The notes under the pieces are model-generated. The model was not told the DNA's origin and searched no databases. It saw only the letters and a program-made list of their open reading frames with translations. Below, in pieces: positions 29,701 through 42,011 of a stretch of DNA of 64,000 nt; positions within the stretch are counted from its first letter, which is position 1, and each line of letters begins with the position of its first letter. This DNA comes from Pseudomonas thermotolerans DSM 14292. GTDB taxonomy: Bacteria > Pseudomonadota > Gammaproteobacteria > Pseudomonadales > Pseudomonadaceae. Location of the stretch: the NCBI RefSeq assembly GCF_000364625.1, contig NZ_KB822599.1:246663-310662 (forward strand), given 5' to 3'. A program made the position numbers and the translations under genes.

Positions 29701-30456
29701 TCAGGCCTGGCGTTGCGCCGCACGGCGCTGGCGGACCACCTCGAACAGGCAGATCCCGGTGGCCACCGAAACGTTGAGGCTGCTGACGCTGCCGGCCATC
29801 GGCAACTTGACCAGGAAGTCGCAGTGCTCGCGGGTCAGCCGGCGCATGCCCCTACCCTCGGCCCCCATCACCACCACCAGCGGGCCGCTGAGGTCCTGGT
29901 CGTAGAGCTCCTGCTCCGCCTCGCCGGCAGTGCCGACCACCCACAAACCGCGCTTCTGCAACTTCTCCAGGCAACGCGCCAGGTTGGTCACGGCGACCAG
30001 CGGCACCACCTCGGCAGCCCCGCAGGCCACCTTGCGCACCGTGGCGTTGAGGGTCGCCGACTTGTCCTTGGGCACGATCACCGCCAGCGCCCCGGCGGCA
30101 TCCGCGGTGCGCAGGCAGGCGCCGAGGTTGTGCGGATCGGTGACCCCGTCCAGGGCCAACAGCAACGGCGTGCCCGGGCTTCGATCGAGCAACTCCTCGA
30201 GCATCGCCTCGCCCCACACCTGGCTGGGACTGACCTCGGCGACCACGCCCTGGTGCACGCCCTCGACCCATTCGTCCAGCTCGTGGCGGCCGACCTGGTC
30301 GACCGCCACCCGGGCCTGCTCGGCCAGGGTCAGCAGGGTCTGCACCCGGGGATCGCGGCGCCCCTCGGCCAGCCAGATGTGCTTGACCCGCTTGGGATGG
30401 TGACGCAACAAGGCTTCCACGGCGTGCACGCCGTAGATCTTTTCCCACTGACTCAT
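29701..30456 (-). CDS. rlmB: 23S rRNA (guanosine-2'-O-)-methyltransferase RlmB
   Basis: A 251-residue SpoU/TrmH-type enzyme that methylates G2251 of 23S rRNA. The N-terminal L30e-like part starts MSQWEKIYGVHAVEALLRHHPKR. The SPOUT knot motifs are ALDGVTDPHNLGACLRTADAAG, VVVMGAEGRGMRRLTREHCD and LPMAGSVSSLNVSVATGICLFE. ATG 30456 overlaps the rnr stop, so the two are coupled. Confidence 0.95.
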   Translation of the reverse strand: MSQWEKIYGVHAVEALLRHHPKRVKHIWLAEGRRDPRVQTLLTLAEQARVAVDQVGRHELDEWVEGVHQGVVAEVSPSQVWGEAMLEELLDRSPGTPLLLALDGVTDPHNLGACLRTADAAGALAVIVPKDKSATLNATVRKVACGAAEVVPLVAVTNLARCLEKLQKRGLWVVGTAGEAEQELYDQDLSGPLVVVMGAEGRGMRRLTREHCDFLVKLPMAGSVSSLNVSVATGICLFEVVRQRRAAQRQA

Positions 30457-33011
30457 CACTTGACCTTACGCTTGCGCGGCTTGGTGGCCGAAGCCGCCGA
30501 CGCCGCCTTCTTGTCCTTGCCGCTGCTCAGCGCCTTGCCGGCTGCCTTGGTCCTCGCCTTGCTCGGCTTGCCGGCGCCCTTGGCCTGCTTGCCGCGGCTA
30601 CCGGACTTGGCCTCCTCGAGCAGTGCCTTCTTCACCGCGCGACTCTTCGCCACGTCGGTGTTGCCGGCTGGCGCCTCGCCCTTGCCGGCGCTCGGCGCGG
30701 GCTGCCCCCCGGCGGAACGCCGGCTGCGCCTAGCCGAGACCTTGCCGCGCTCGCCCTCGGCCAGCTCGAAGTCGATCTTGCGCTCGTCGAGGTCGACGCG
30801 CATGACCTGCACCTGCACGCTGTCGCCGAGGCGGAAGCTGCGCCCGCTGCGCTCGCCGGACAGACGGTGGTGCACCGGGTCGTAGTGGTAGTAGTCGGCC
30901 GGCAGCGCAGTGACGTGCACTAGGCCCTCGACGAAGATGTCGGTGAGCTCGACGAAGATGCCGAAGCCGGTCACCGCAGTGATCACCCCGTCGAAGACCT
31001 CGCCGACGCGGTCGCGCATGAACTCGCACTTCAGCCAGTTGACCACGTCGCGAGTCGCCTCGTCGGCACGCCGCTCGGTCATCGAGCACTGTTCGCCGAG
31101 TTTCTCCAGCGCCGCCTCGTCGTAGGGGTAGATGCGCGCCTTGGGAAGGCTCGGCGCGCCGGCGCGGCGCACGTGCGGGGTCTCGCGCCTGGAGCGGATC
31201 ACGCTGCGGATCGCGCGGTGAACCAGGAGGTCCGGATAGCGGCGGATCGGCGAGGTGAAGTGGGTGTAGGCCTCGTAGTTGAGGCCGAAGTGGCCGTCGT
31301 TGTGGGCGCTGTACACCGCCTGGCTGAGGGAGCGCAGCATCACCGTCTGGATCAGGTGGAAATCCGGACGGTTCTGGATGCTTTCCAGCAACGCCTGGTA
31401 GTCCTTGGGCGTGGGAACGTCCCCGGTCTTCTTGCTGCGCTGCAAGGACAACCCCAGCTCGGCAAGGAAGGCCTTGAGCTTTTCCACCCGCTCGGCCGGA
31501 GGGCCTTCGTGGACGCGGTACAGCGAGGGGATGTCGTGGTCCTGCATGAAGCGCGCAGTGGCCACGTTGGCGGCCAGCATGCACTCCTCGATCAGCTTGT
31601 GGGCGTCGTTGCGCTGGGTCGGCAGGATCTCCAGGATCTTCCGGTCCGGGCCGAAAACGATGCGTGTCTCCTGAGTCTCGAAGTCGATGGCGCCGCGCTC
31701 GTGGCGGGCCGCCAGGAGCACCTTGTAGAGCGCGTGCAGGCTCTTCAGATGCGGCACCACCTCGGCGTACTGGTCGCGCAGGCGCTTGCCCTCGGCGCTC
31801 TGCGGGCGCTCGAGGATGGCACTGACCTTGTTGTAGGTGAGCCGCGCATGGGAATGGATCACCGCCTCGTAGAACTGGTAGTCGACGATCTCGCCGCTCT
31901 TCGAGATGCTCATCTCGCAGACCATGGCCAGGCGGTCGACGTGCGGGTTCAGCGAACACAGGCCGTTGGACAGCTCCTCGGGAAGCATGGGTACCACCCG
32001 CTCGGGGAAGTACACCGAGTTGCCGCGCTTCTGGGCTTCCTCGTCCAACGCCGAGCCGACCTTGACGTAGTGCGACACGTCGGCGATGGCCACGTAGAGC
32101 TTCCAGCCACCGGAGAACAGCTTCCAGCGGCTGCGGTGCTTCTCGCAGTACACCGCGTCGTCGAAGTCGCGGGCATCCTCGCCGTCGATGGTGACGAACG
32201 GCAGGTGACGCAGGTCGATGCGCTTCTCCTTGTCCTTCTCCTCCACCTCGGGCTTCAGGCGGCGCGCCTCGCGGATCACCTCCTTGGGCCACTCATGGGG
32301 AATGTCGTAGCTGCGCAGGGCGACGTCGATCTCCATGCCCGGGGCCATGTAGTCGCCGATCACCTCGACGATGTCGCCCTGCGGCTGGAAGCGCATGGTC
32401 GGCCAGTGGGTGATCTTGATCGCCACGAACTGGCCGATCCGGGCCCCCAGGGTGCGTCCCGGAGTAACCAGCACCTCCTGCTGCACCTTGGGATTGTCCG
32501 GGGTGACGAAGCCGATGCCGCTCTCCTCGAAGTAGCGGCCGACCACGATCTCGTGGGCGCGCTCAAGGATCTCGACGATGCTCCCTTCGCGGCGACCACG
32601 GCGGTCGATGCCGGAAACCTGGGCGAGCACCCGGTCGCCGTCGAACACCAGGCGCATCTGCATAGGACTGAGGAACAGATCGTCGCTGCCGTCGTCGGGA
32701 ACCAGGAAGCCGAACCCGTCACGGTGCCCGCTGACTCGGCCGCGGATCAGGTCCAGCTTGTCCACCGGGGCGTAGGTGCCGCGCCGGGTGTAGATCAGCT
32801 GCCCGTCGCGCTCCATGGCGCGCAGACGGCGACGCAGAGCCTCGATCTGTTCTTCGTCGTCCAGACCGAACTCTTCCACGAGCTGTTCGCGGGTCGCCGG
32901 CGAGCCGCGCTCGGCCAGGTGATGGAGGATCAGCTCGCGGCTGGGAATGGGGTTTGCGTATTTTTCCGCTTCACGTGCGGCCTCGGGATCGAGGGATTGC
33001 CAATCGGCCAT
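30456..33011 (-). CDS. rnr: Ribonuclease R
   Basis: An 851-residue 3'-5' exoribonuclease. Order: N-terminal helix-turn-helix (LAERGSPATREQLVEEFGL), two cold-shock domains, the RNB catalytic core with DARDFDDAVY (four Mg2+-binding aspartates region), an S1 domain (GEVFDGVITAVTGFGIFVEL), and a C-terminal lysine/alanine-rich tail that helps unwind structured RNA. Longer than RNase II, as expected. It precedes rlmB as in most gammaproteobacteria. Confidence 0.96.
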   Translation of the reverse strand: MADWQSLDPEAAREAEKYANPIPSRELILHHLAERGSPATREQLVEEFGLDDEEQIEALRRRLRAMERDGQLIYTRRGTYAPVDKLDLIRGRVSGHRDGFGFLVPDDGSDDLFLSPMQMRLVFDGDRVLAQVSGIDRRGRREGSIVEILERAHEIVVGRYFEESGIGFVTPDNPKVQQEVLVTPGRTLGARIGQFVAIKITHWPTMRFQPQGDIVEVIGDYMAPGMEIDVALRSYDIPHEWPKEVIREARRLKPEVEEKDKEKRIDLRHLPFVTIDGEDARDFDDAVYCEKHRSRWKLFSGGWKLYVAIADVSHYVKVGSALDEEAQKRGNSVYFPERVVPMLPEELSNGLCSLNPHVDRLAMVCEMSISKSGEIVDYQFYEAVIHSHARLTYNKVSAILERPQSAEGKRLRDQYAEVVPHLKSLHALYKVLLAARHERGAIDFETQETRIVFGPDRKILEILPTQRNDAHKLIEECMLAANVATARFMQDHDIPSLYRVHEGPPAERVEKLKAFLAELGLSLQRSKKTGDVPTPKDYQALLESIQNRPDFHLIQTVMLRSLSQAVYSAHNDGHFGLNYEAYTHFTSPIRRYPDLLVHRAIRSVIRSRRETPHVRRAGAPSLPKARIYPYDEAALEKLGEQCSMTERRADEATRDVVNWLKCEFMRDRVGEVFDGVITAVTGFGIFVELTDIFVEGLVHVTALPADYYHYDPVHHRLSGERSGRSFRLGDSVQVQVMRVDLDERKIDFELAEGERGKVSARRSRRSAGGQPAPSAGKGEAPAGNTDVAKSRAVKKALLEEAKSGSRGKQAKGAGKPSKARTKAAGKALSSGKDKKAASAASATKPRKRKVK

Positions 33012-33117
33012 GTAGATAGGGTTACCTATTGTGCTCTTGAAAAGTCTTGCTTCTATTGAAGCGCGAAACGCGCCCGACCACCCAGCTTTTCCGGCACAAT
33101 ATTTTTGCCGTCAGGGG

Positions 33118-33146
33118 TTTACAAGCCAAATGGGCGCCCGTATAGT
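33118..33146 (+). promoter_or_regulatory. Sigma-70 promoter of the tRNA-Leu pair
   Basis: -35 TTTACA (33118-33123), exactly 17 bases, -10 TATAGT (33141-33146). It lies 66 bases upstream of the first tRNA-Leu and is the clearest sigma-70 promoter in the window. Confidence 0.8.
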
Positions 33147-33211
33147 TCGCGCCCACAGCGTCGGTGACGACGTTGTACCACGGAACGAGGTGAGCAATCA
33201 TTCGTTTCAGT

Positions 33212-33298
33212 GCCCAGGTGGCGGAATTGGTAGACGCGCTGGTTTCAGGTATCAGTGGTGGCGACACCGTGGAAGTTCGAGTCTTCTCCTGGGCACCA
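33212..33298 (+). tRNA. tRNA-Leu (anticodon CAG), copy 1
   Basis: An 87-base class II tRNA: GCCCAGG acceptor start, D-loop TGGTAGACGCGCTGG, anticodon loop TTCAGGT giving CAG (reads CUG, the commonest leucine codon in this DNA), a long variable arm (TGGTGGCGACACCG) and encoded CCA. The spacer to copy 2 is 108 bases. Confidence 0.96.
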
Positions 33299-33406
33299 AA
33301 TTCGACCGAACCGAGCTGCTGGCTCGGTTCAGCGTTTAACGGAGACAGTGCTCCGTGCCGGTAACGGCAAATCACTGGTTCAAGCGATGAGCGATCATCG
33401 TGCTAT

Positions 33407-33493
33407 GCCCAGGTGGCGGAATTGGTAGACGCGCTGGTTTCAGGTATCAGTGGTGGCGACACCGTGGAAGTTCGAGTCTTCTCCTGGGCACCA
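33407..33493 (+). tRNA. tRNA-Leu (anticodon CAG), copy 2
   Basis: Base-for-base the same as copy 1 over all 87 positions, including encoded CCA. It has no promoter of its own that I can see and is followed at once by a strong terminator, so both tRNAs probably come from one transcript. Confidence 0.96.
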
Positions 33494-33503
33494 AATTATT
33501 CAT

Positions 33504-33537
33504 AAAAAAACCGAGCCGATGAGCTCGGTTTTTTTTT
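33504..33537 (+). terminator. Terminator of the tRNA-Leu operon
   Basis: Arms AACCGAGC and GCTCGGTT enclose a short loop, with an A-run before and nine Ts after the stem. A strong intrinsic terminator that may work in both directions. Confidence 0.9.
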
Positions 33538-33585
33538 ACCTGCGTGTAGTCCCGGCGCAGTCCGTCCGACGATCTCTTAGCCTGC

Positions 33586-33612
33586 TAAAAATTCCCGCCT
33601 CTGCGCCGATCC
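33586..33612 (+). promoter_or_regulatory. FliA (sigma-28) type promoter of the chemoreceptor gene
   Basis: TAAA (33586-33589), exactly 15 bases, then GCCGATCC (33605-33612) match the FliA consensus TAAA-N15-GCCGATAA in 10 of 12 positions. It ends 36 bases before the ATG of the chemoreceptor gene, placing it in the flagellar late class. Confidence 0.72.
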
Positions 33613-33648
33613 CCCTGCTGACGGTTTCACCACTCGCAAGAAGGCGCC

Positions 33649-35229
33649 ATGAAAACTCTCATCGATTCGCTGCTGCACCGCCTGGGCCTGAGAACTCTGG
33701 AACACCAGTTCCTGTTCTCCTACGCACTGATGTTCCTGCTCGCCCTGCTGGCCTGCGTGGCGCTCTACCTGAGTCTCTCGGTCTCCCCGGAAACCATCAA
33801 CGTCGCCGGCGCCCAGCGCATGCTCAGCCAGAAGATGAGCAAGGAAGCCCTGCTCCTGCACCACGGAGTGATCGACCGCAGCGTGCTGGAAGCCACCATG
33901 GAGCAGTTCGAGCTCTCCCACCTGGACCTGCTCAACGGCAACCGCGAGCGCAACATCACCCGCTTCGAGGATCCGGCCATCCAGAATCAGCTGCGTATCG
34001 TCGGCGACCACTGGCAGCGCCTCCGCCAGCAACTGCAAGGCGTGCAGCCGAACGGCAATCTGGACATGCCGCTGCTGCAGCAGACCTCCCTGGAACTGAT
34101 CAAGGACATGAACGAGGCGGTGACCCTGATGGCCCGGCTCGCCGAGAACACCCAGCGCAGCCAACTGGAAATCGCCTTCGCCTGCGTGATCGCCATCCTC
34201 CTGCTGGTGATCGCCGGCTACCAGTTCGGCACGCACCCGCTGATGAAGGACCTGCGCGGCCTGGAACAGGCGCTGACCCGGGTCGCCGACGGCGACTTCA
34301 CCCAGCACATGCAGGCACGCCGGAACGACGACGAGTTCGGTCGCATCACCCAGGCCTTCAACCGCATGGCCGAACAGGTCCGCAATCTGCTCGCCCAGGC
34401 CAAGCACAGCAGCGAGCACTCCCGCGAGCACCTCGGCGAAACCCTGAGCGCCATCCAGGCTTCCGAGCAGAACACCGCGCGCCAGCACCAGGAACTGGAT
34501 CAGGCCGCCACCGCCCTCACCGAGCTGACCGCCAGCCTCACCGAGGTGGCCCGCTACACCCAGAGCGCCGCCGAGTCGGCGCAGAACACCGAGCGCAACG
34601 GCCTCGACGGCCGCGCCGCGATGGAGCGCAGCACCGAGCTGCTGAACGCCCTGAGCCAGGACCTGCAGCGCACCAGCGAGCAGATGCACCAGCTGGAGCA
34701 CGAGACCCAGGCGGTCGGCAAGGTGCTGGAGGTGATCACCGGGATCGCCGAGCAGACCAACCTGCTGGCCCTCAACGCGGCCATCGAGGCGGCCCGCGCC
34801 GGCGAGGCTGGGCGCGGCTTCGCGGTGGTCGCCGACGAGGTGCGCACCCTGGCCAGCCGCACCCAGGAATCCACCGGAGAGATCAGCCAGATCATCGAGC
34901 GCCTGCAGGCCCGCGCCCAGCACTCCCTGGACAGCCTGCGCAGGAACGCCGGACAGGCCAGCGAGAACGTCGAGCAGATCGAGAAGGCCCGGGAGATCTT
35001 CCAGCAGATGCTCCGCGACGTGCAGGAGATCAACGGCAACAGCCTGCAGATCGCCTCGGCGGTCGAGCAGCAGAGCCAGGTGGTGCAGGACATCGACCGG
35101 CGGGTGAACCAGCTCACCGAACTGTCCCTGCAGACCCACCGCGACGCCGAGCGCATGGCGAGCAGCAGCGAGGAAATCCGTAGCGGCATACAGGACCTCC
35201 ACGACCAGCTGGCGCGCTTCCGTACCTGA
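33649..35229 (+). CDS. Methyl-accepting chemotaxis protein with PilJ-type sensor domain
   Basis: A 526-residue chemoreceptor. A first membrane helix ([17 protein letters not shown]) is followed by a short periplasmic PilJ-type domain with the box [20 protein letters not shown], which resembles the nitrate-binding P-box of NarX and McpN. The second helix is [19 protein letters not shown], then a HAMP domain, and the signalling hairpin [31 protein letters not shown] near residue 365-395. Sensing of nitrate is an inference from the box alone. A FliA-type promoter precedes it and a terminator follows. Confidence 0.9.
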   Translation: MKTLIDSLLHRLGLRTLEHQFLFSYALMFLLALLACVALYLSLSVSPETINVAGAQRMLSQKMSKEALLLHHGVIDRSVLEATMEQFELSHLDLLNGNRERNITRFEDPAIQNQLRIVGDHWQRLRQQLQGVQPNGNLDMPLLQQTSLELIKDMNEAVTLMARLAENTQRSQLEIAFACVIAILLLVIAGYQFGTHPLMKDLRGLEQALTRVADGDFTQHMQARRNDDEFGRITQAFNRMAEQVRNLLAQAKHSSEHSREHLGETLSAIQASEQNTARQHQELDQAATALTELTASLTEVARYTQSAAESAQNTERNGLDGRAAMERSTELLNALSQDLQRTSEQMHQLEHETQAVGKVLEVITGIAEQTNLLALNAAIEAARAGEAGRGFAVVADEVRTLASRTQESTGEISQIIERLQARAQHSLDSLRRNAGQASENVEQIEKAREIFQQMLRDVQEINGNSLQIASAVEQQSQVVQDIDRRVNQLTELSLQTHRDAERMASSSEEIRSGIQDLHDQLARFRT

Positions 35230-35248
35230 GGCCCTCGCCCAAGCCAAA

Positions 35249-35275
35249 AGGCCGCTCCCGCAAGCGGCCTTTTTG
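35249..35275 (+). terminator. Terminator of the chemoreceptor gene
   Basis: Arms AGGCCGCT (35249-35256) and AGCGGCCT (35263-35270) are followed by TTTTTG; the A-run on the left lets it also act on the other strand. Confidence 0.8.
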
Positions 35276-35305
35276 TTGCTGCGACGAAAATCCCGGGCCA
35301 AGAAA

Positions 35306-35338
35306 AATCCCCGGGAAGGGCTGGCCTTCCCGGGGATT
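35306..35338 (-). terminator. Terminator of purA
   Basis: A 14-base-pair stem (AATCCCCGGGAAGG with its complement, loop of five) lies 20 bases after the purA stop on the minus strand and is followed there by TTTTTC. Confidence 0.75.
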
Positions 35339-35358
35339 CGCAGGAGCCGGACGCCGGA

Positions 35359-37886
<2,528 letters not shown>

Positions 37887-37921
37887 TTCGCCATTCCCCT
37901 CTCGGTCCGGGCGGCAAGCCT

Positions 37922-38107
37922 TCAGTGAAGCAGATACAGAAGGGTGGTTCCCAGCAGCATGCTGGCCAACCCGATGAGGCGCAGGTACCGATCAGGCAGC
38001 CGGGCCGCCTGGTTGATCGTCTCGCGCCAGCGTCGCGGACAGAGAAAGGGCAGGATGCCTTCCAGCACCAGCATCAGACACAGCGCTATGCCTAGCTCCT
38101 GCCACAT
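37922..38107 (-). CDS. DUF2065 (YjeT-like) small membrane protein
   Basis: A 61-residue protein with two hydrophobic helices ([22 protein letters not shown] and [19 protein letters not shown]) separated by a basic loop [19 protein letters not shown]. It resembles E. coli YjeT, which lies in the same hflC-purA interval. No function is known. ATG 38107 has GGAAATC in front and matches the family start better than the GTG three codons upstream. Confidence 0.85.
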   Translation of the reverse strand: MWQELGIALCLMLVLEGILPFLCPRRWRETINQAARLPDRYLRLIGLASMLLGTTLLYLLH

Positions 38108-38122
38108 GATTTCCACAGACGC

Positions 38123-38147
38123 AAAAAAGCCGGGATTTTCCCGGCTG
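38123..38147 (-). terminator. Terminator after hflC
   Basis: On the minus strand AGCCGGGA and TCCCGGCT form a stem followed by TTTTTTGC. It separates the hfl run from the small membrane protein gene, hisZ and purA. Confidence 0.8.
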
Positions 38148-38214
38148 GCTCATCATAACACGTTTCCGGGATCGGTCACCCCGACGGACGACAGGCGTCC
38201 GCCGGGGGCGGCGA

Positions 38215-39084
38215 TCACTGCCTGGATTTCTCCAGGTAACGGAAGAACTCGCTCTTCGGATCCAGCACCAGCACGTCGCGCTTCTCGGCGAAGCTCTGCC
38301 GGTAGGCCTGCAGGCTGCGGTAGAAGGCGTAGAACTCCGGATCCTGGGAATAGGCCTTGGCGTAGATTTCCGCCGCCTTGGCGTCACCCTCGCCGCGGAT
38401 CTCCTCGGCCTCACGGTAGGCTTCGGCGAGGATTACCCGGCGCTGCCGGTCGGCATCGGCGCGGATCCCCTCGGCCAGCTCGCGACCCTTGGCGCGGTGC
38501 TCGCGGGCCTCGCGCTCGCGCTCGGAGCTCATCCGGTCGAACACACTGCGGTTGACCTCCTTCGGCAGGTCTATGGCCTTGACCCGCACGTCGACCACCT
38601 CGATGCCCAGCTCGCGCTGCGCAGCGCTGTTCAGCGCAGCGGTGACCTGCCCCATCAGGGCATCCCGCTCGCCGGACACCGCCTCGTGCAGGGTGCGCTT
38701 GCCGAACTGGTCGCGCAGCGCCGCTTCCAGACGGCGAGCCAGGCGCTCGTCGGCGATCTGCTTGATACCCGAGGTGGCGGTGTAGTAGCGCTCGGCATCC
38801 TGCACCCGCCACTTGGCGAAGGCGTCGACCATCAGCGCTTTCTTCTCCAGCGTCAGGAAGCGCGAGGTGGAGGCGTCCAGGGTCATCAGCCGGGCGTCGA
38901 ACTTGCGCACCTGATTGATGTAGGGAATCTTCACGTGCAGGCCCGGCTTGACGTCCGGCTCCACCACCTTGCCGAAGCGCAGCAGCACCGCCCGCTCGGT
39001 CTGCAGGACGATGTAGAAGCTGTTCCAGGCGACCAGCGCGACTACCACGCCGACGATCAGGGCGATCAGCGATTTGTTGCCCAT
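38215..39084 (-). CDS. hflC: HflC, SPFH-domain subunit of the FtsH regulator
   Basis: A 289-residue inner-membrane protein: N-terminal anchor (SLIALIVGVVVALVAWNSFYIV), then the SPFH/band 7 domain facing the periplasm (ERAVLLRFGKVVEPDVKPGLHVKIPYINQV) and a helical part ending with ERDVLVLDPKSEFFRYLEKSRQ. With HflK it forms a cage around FtsH and tunes its proteolysis. ATG 39084 overlaps the hflK stop by four bases. Confidence 0.95.
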   Translation of the reverse strand: MGNKSLIALIVGVVVALVAWNSFYIVLQTERAVLLRFGKVVEPDVKPGLHVKIPYINQVRKFDARLMTLDASTSRFLTLEKKALMVDAFAKWRVQDAERYYTATSGIKQIADERLARRLEAALRDQFGKRTLHEAVSGERDALMGQVTAALNSAAQRELGIEVVDVRVKAIDLPKEVNRSVFDRMSSEREREAREHRAKGRELAEGIRADADRQRRVILAEAYREAEEIRGEGDAKAAEIYAKAYSQDPEFYAFYRSLQAYRQSFAEKRDVLVLDPKSEFFRYLEKSRQ

Positions 39085-40250
39085 CAGCGACTCTCCCTCG
39101 TGCGCAGATCACGTTGTTGCAGGTCCGAATTGACCCGCGAGCCCAGGTCGCTGCCCGCACTGGAGGGCACCACCGGGGCGGCCGCGGCACCACCGACGCG
39201 GCTGTCGATCATCTTGTCCAGCGGCAGGTAGAGCAGGTTGTTCTGCCCCTTGTCACCGGTCACCAGCACCTTGCTGGTGTTGCTCAGCATGTCCTGCATG
39301 GTTTCCAGGTACAGGCGCTCGCGGGTCACCTCCGGCGCCTTGCGGTATTCGGCGAGCAGCTTGCTGAAGCGCTCGGCCTCACCCTGGGCGCGGGCGATCA
39401 CCTCGTCCCGGTAGGCGCTGGCCTCCTCGAGCAGGCGCTGAGCCTGGCCGCGGGCTTCCGGCACCACGCCGTTGGCGTAGCTTTCCGCCTGGTTCTTCTC
39501 GCGCTGCTCGTCTTCGCGGGCACGGATCACGTCGTCGAAGGCCTCCTGCACCTCGCGCGGCGCAGCGGCGCTCTGCAGGTTCACCTGGGTCACGGTGATG
39601 CCGGTACGATAGGTGTCCATGAAGCTCTGCAGGCGCTCCTTGACCTCGCTGGCCATCAGCTCGCGGCCCTGGGTCAGCACCTGGTCCATGGGGGTCGAGC
39701 CGACCACGTGGCGCACCGCGCTGTCGGTGGACTGCTGCAGGCTCAGCTCGGGTTGGTCGACGTTGAGCACGAAGTCCTTGAGGTTGCTGATCTTGTACTG
39801 CACGGTCAGCGGCACCTCGATGATGTTCTCGTCCTCGGTCAGCATCTGTCCCTGCTTGCTGTAGGCACGCTCGCGGGTGACGTTCTCCTGGAACTTCTTG
39901 TCGATCGGCGGGAAGTAGATGTTCAGGCCGGGCCCGACGGTCTCGTGGTATTCGCCGAAGCGCAGCACCACCGCCTGCTCCTGTTCGTCGACCACGTAGA
40001 TGGCGCTGTACAACCAGATGGCCGCGAGCACCGCCAAGCCGATGCCCAGCACGCCGAAGCCGCCGCCGGCAGGGCGCTGGTCATCGCCGCCACCGCGTTT
40101 CTTGTTGCCGAACAGCCCGTTGAGGCTCTCCTGCAGCTTGCGGAAGGCCTCGTCCAGGTCCGGCGGACCCTTGCGATCGCCACCTCGCCGTCCACCGCCC
40201 CCCCAGGGGTCCTGATTGTTCGAGTTGCCCCCCGGCTCATTCCAAGCCAT
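39084..40250 (-). CDS. hflK: HflK, SPFH-domain subunit of the FtsH regulator
   Basis: A 388-residue partner of HflC. A glycine- and asparagine-rich cytoplasmic N-terminus (MAWNEPGGNSNNQDPWGGGGRRGG) precedes the anchor VLGIGLAVLAAIWLYSAIYVV and the SPFH domain (AVVLRFGEYHETVGPGLNIYFPPIDK). ATG 40250 is chosen since it yields the MAWNEPG start typical of the family. It is coupled to hflC. Confidence 0.95.
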   Translation of the reverse strand: MAWNEPGGNSNNQDPWGGGGRRGGDRKGPPDLDEAFRKLQESLNGLFGNKKRGGGDDQRPAGGGFGVLGIGLAVLAAIWLYSAIYVVDEQEQAVVLRFGEYHETVGPGLNIYFPPIDKKFQENVTRERAYSKQGQMLTEDENIIEVPLTVQYKISNLKDFVLNVDQPELSLQQSTDSAVRHVVGSTPMDQVLTQGRELMASEVKERLQSFMDTYRTGITVTQVNLQSAAAPREVQEAFDDVIRAREDEQREKNQAESYANGVVPEARGQAQRLLEEASAYRDEVIARAQGEAERFSKLLAEYRKAPEVTRERLYLETMQDMLSNTSKVLVTGDKGQNNLLYLPLDKMIDSRVGGAAAAPVVPSSAGSDLGSRVNSDLQQRDLRTRESR

Positions 40251-40350
40251 AGCGCTCTCCATACTGATCAAGCGAAAGACGCGCCACACGGCGCGCGTCC
40301 GACAATGCTACCGATGCTCGCCGCTGGCCGCAAAACCAGTACAGCAGGCT

Positions 40351-41652
40351 TTATTGCAAAGTGTGTTGCGCAAGGAACTCGGCCGGCTGCCAGCCTTCCC
40401 GACTGACCAGACGATTCAGCTCGACCCGCGGCAGGCGTACCGACAGCAGGCTGTCGCCCTGCTCGTCGTGCCCCTCGCTCTGCACCACGCCCATGGCGAA
40501 GAATTGCGCGCGCAATCGGCCGTAGCGCTGCGGCAAGCATAGAGTACCGACGAACAGATCCTCGCCGAGCAGCTCGGCAATCGCCTGACGGAGCAGCTCC
40601 AGGCCACGCCCGTCGCGGGCCGAAAGCCACACGCGCTGCGGCCTGCCGCTGCCGTCACGCTGGATCTGTGGCTCGACGCCGTCGAGCAGGTCGATCTTGT
40701 TGTAGACCTCGAGCAGCGGCAGCTCGTGGGCGCTGATCTCCTCGAGCACCGCGTTGACCTGCTCGATCTGCTGATCGCGCTCCGGCTCGTGGGCGTCGAT
40801 CACGTGCAGCAGCAGGTCGGCATTGCTGGATTCCTCCAGGGTGGCGCGGAACGCCTCGACCAGCTTGTGCGGCAGGTGGCGGATGAAGCCCACGGTGTCG
40901 GCCAGCACCACCGGCCCTAGGTCCTCCAGCTCGAGGCGGCGCAGGGTCGGATCGAGAGTGGCGAACAGCTGGTCGGCAGCGTAGACCTCCGAGGCAGTCA
41001 GCGCGTTGAACAGGGTGGACTTGCCGGCGTTGGTGTAGCCGACCAGGGACACCGAGGGAATGTCGGCACGCTTGCGCCCGCGTCGGGCCTGCTCGCGCTG
41101 GCTGCGCACCTTCTCCAGCTTCTGCTTGATCTGGCGGATGCGCACGCGCAGCAGGCGGCGGTCGGTTTCCAGCTGGGTTTCGCCGGGACCGCGCAGGCCG
41201 ATGCCGCCCTTCTGGCGCTCCAGGTGGGTCCAGCCGCGCACCAGGCGGGTGCTCATGTGCTCCAGCTGGGCCAGCTCGACCTGCAGCTTGCCCTCGTGGG
41301 TGCGCGCGCGCTGGGCGAAGATGTCGAGGATCAGCCCGGTGCGGTCGATCACCCGACATTCGAAGGCGCGCTCGAGGTTGCGTTCCTGACTGGGCGTCAG
41401 GACATGGTTGAAGATCACCAGCTCGGCTTCTTCGGCCTTGACCAGATCGCGCAGTTCCTCGACCTTGCCGCTGCCAATCAGAAACTTGGCGCTCGGCCGG
41501 TGGTGCGGGACGCTGACCAGCGCCAGCGTCTCCGCCCCAGCCGAAGTGACCAGTTCCTGGAATTCCTGCGGATCTTCGCGCACCTCGGGGTCCTGACCTT
41601 CCAGATGGACAAGGATGGCCCGCTCTCCCCCTTGGTGGCGCTCAAAGAACAA
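40351..41652 (-). CDS. hflX: GTPase HflX
   Basis: A 433-residue ribosome-associated GTPase that rescues stalled ribosomes. It has the N-terminal HflX domain (FLIGSGKVEELRDLV, LELIF-like IFNHVLTPSQERNLE), a helical hairpin (RLLRVRIRQIKQKLEKVRSQREQARRGRK), then G1 GYTNAGKSTLFN, G3 DTVGFIRHLP and G4 YNKIDLL. It lies 12 bases after hfq in the conserved hfq-hflX-hflK-hflC run. Confidence 0.95.
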   Translation of the reverse strand: MFFERHQGGERAILVHLEGQDPEVREDPQEFQELVTSAGAETLALVSVPHHRPSAKFLIGSGKVEELRDLVKAEEAELVIFNHVLTPSQERNLERAFECRVIDRTGLILDIFAQRARTHEGKLQVELAQLEHMSTRLVRGWTHLERQKGGIGLRGPGETQLETDRRLLRVRIRQIKQKLEKVRSQREQARRGRKRADIPSVSLVGYTNAGKSTLFNALTASEVYAADQLFATLDPTLRRLELEDLGPVVLADTVGFIRHLPHKLVEAFRATLEESSNADLLLHVIDAHEPERDQQIEQVNAVLEEISAHELPLLEVYNKIDLLDGVEPQIQRDGSGRPQRVWLSARDGRGLELLRQAIAELLGEDLFVGTLCLPQRYGRLRAQFFAMGVVQSEGHDEQGDSLLSVRLPRVELNRLVSREGWQPAEFLAQHTLQ

Positions 41653-41664
41653 GACGGACTCCTA

Positions 41665-41955
<291 letters not shown>

Positions 41956-42011
41956 TTAAATGATATTTAGGACCGCCTCACCCCCAAGGATAGACGGCCA
42001 AAGCCGAAGTC

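Noticed and set aside
33022..33375. Minus-strand frame of 117 codons next to rnr
   Set aside because: It runs antisense through the tRNA-Leu promoter and first tRNA gene and has no family resemblance.
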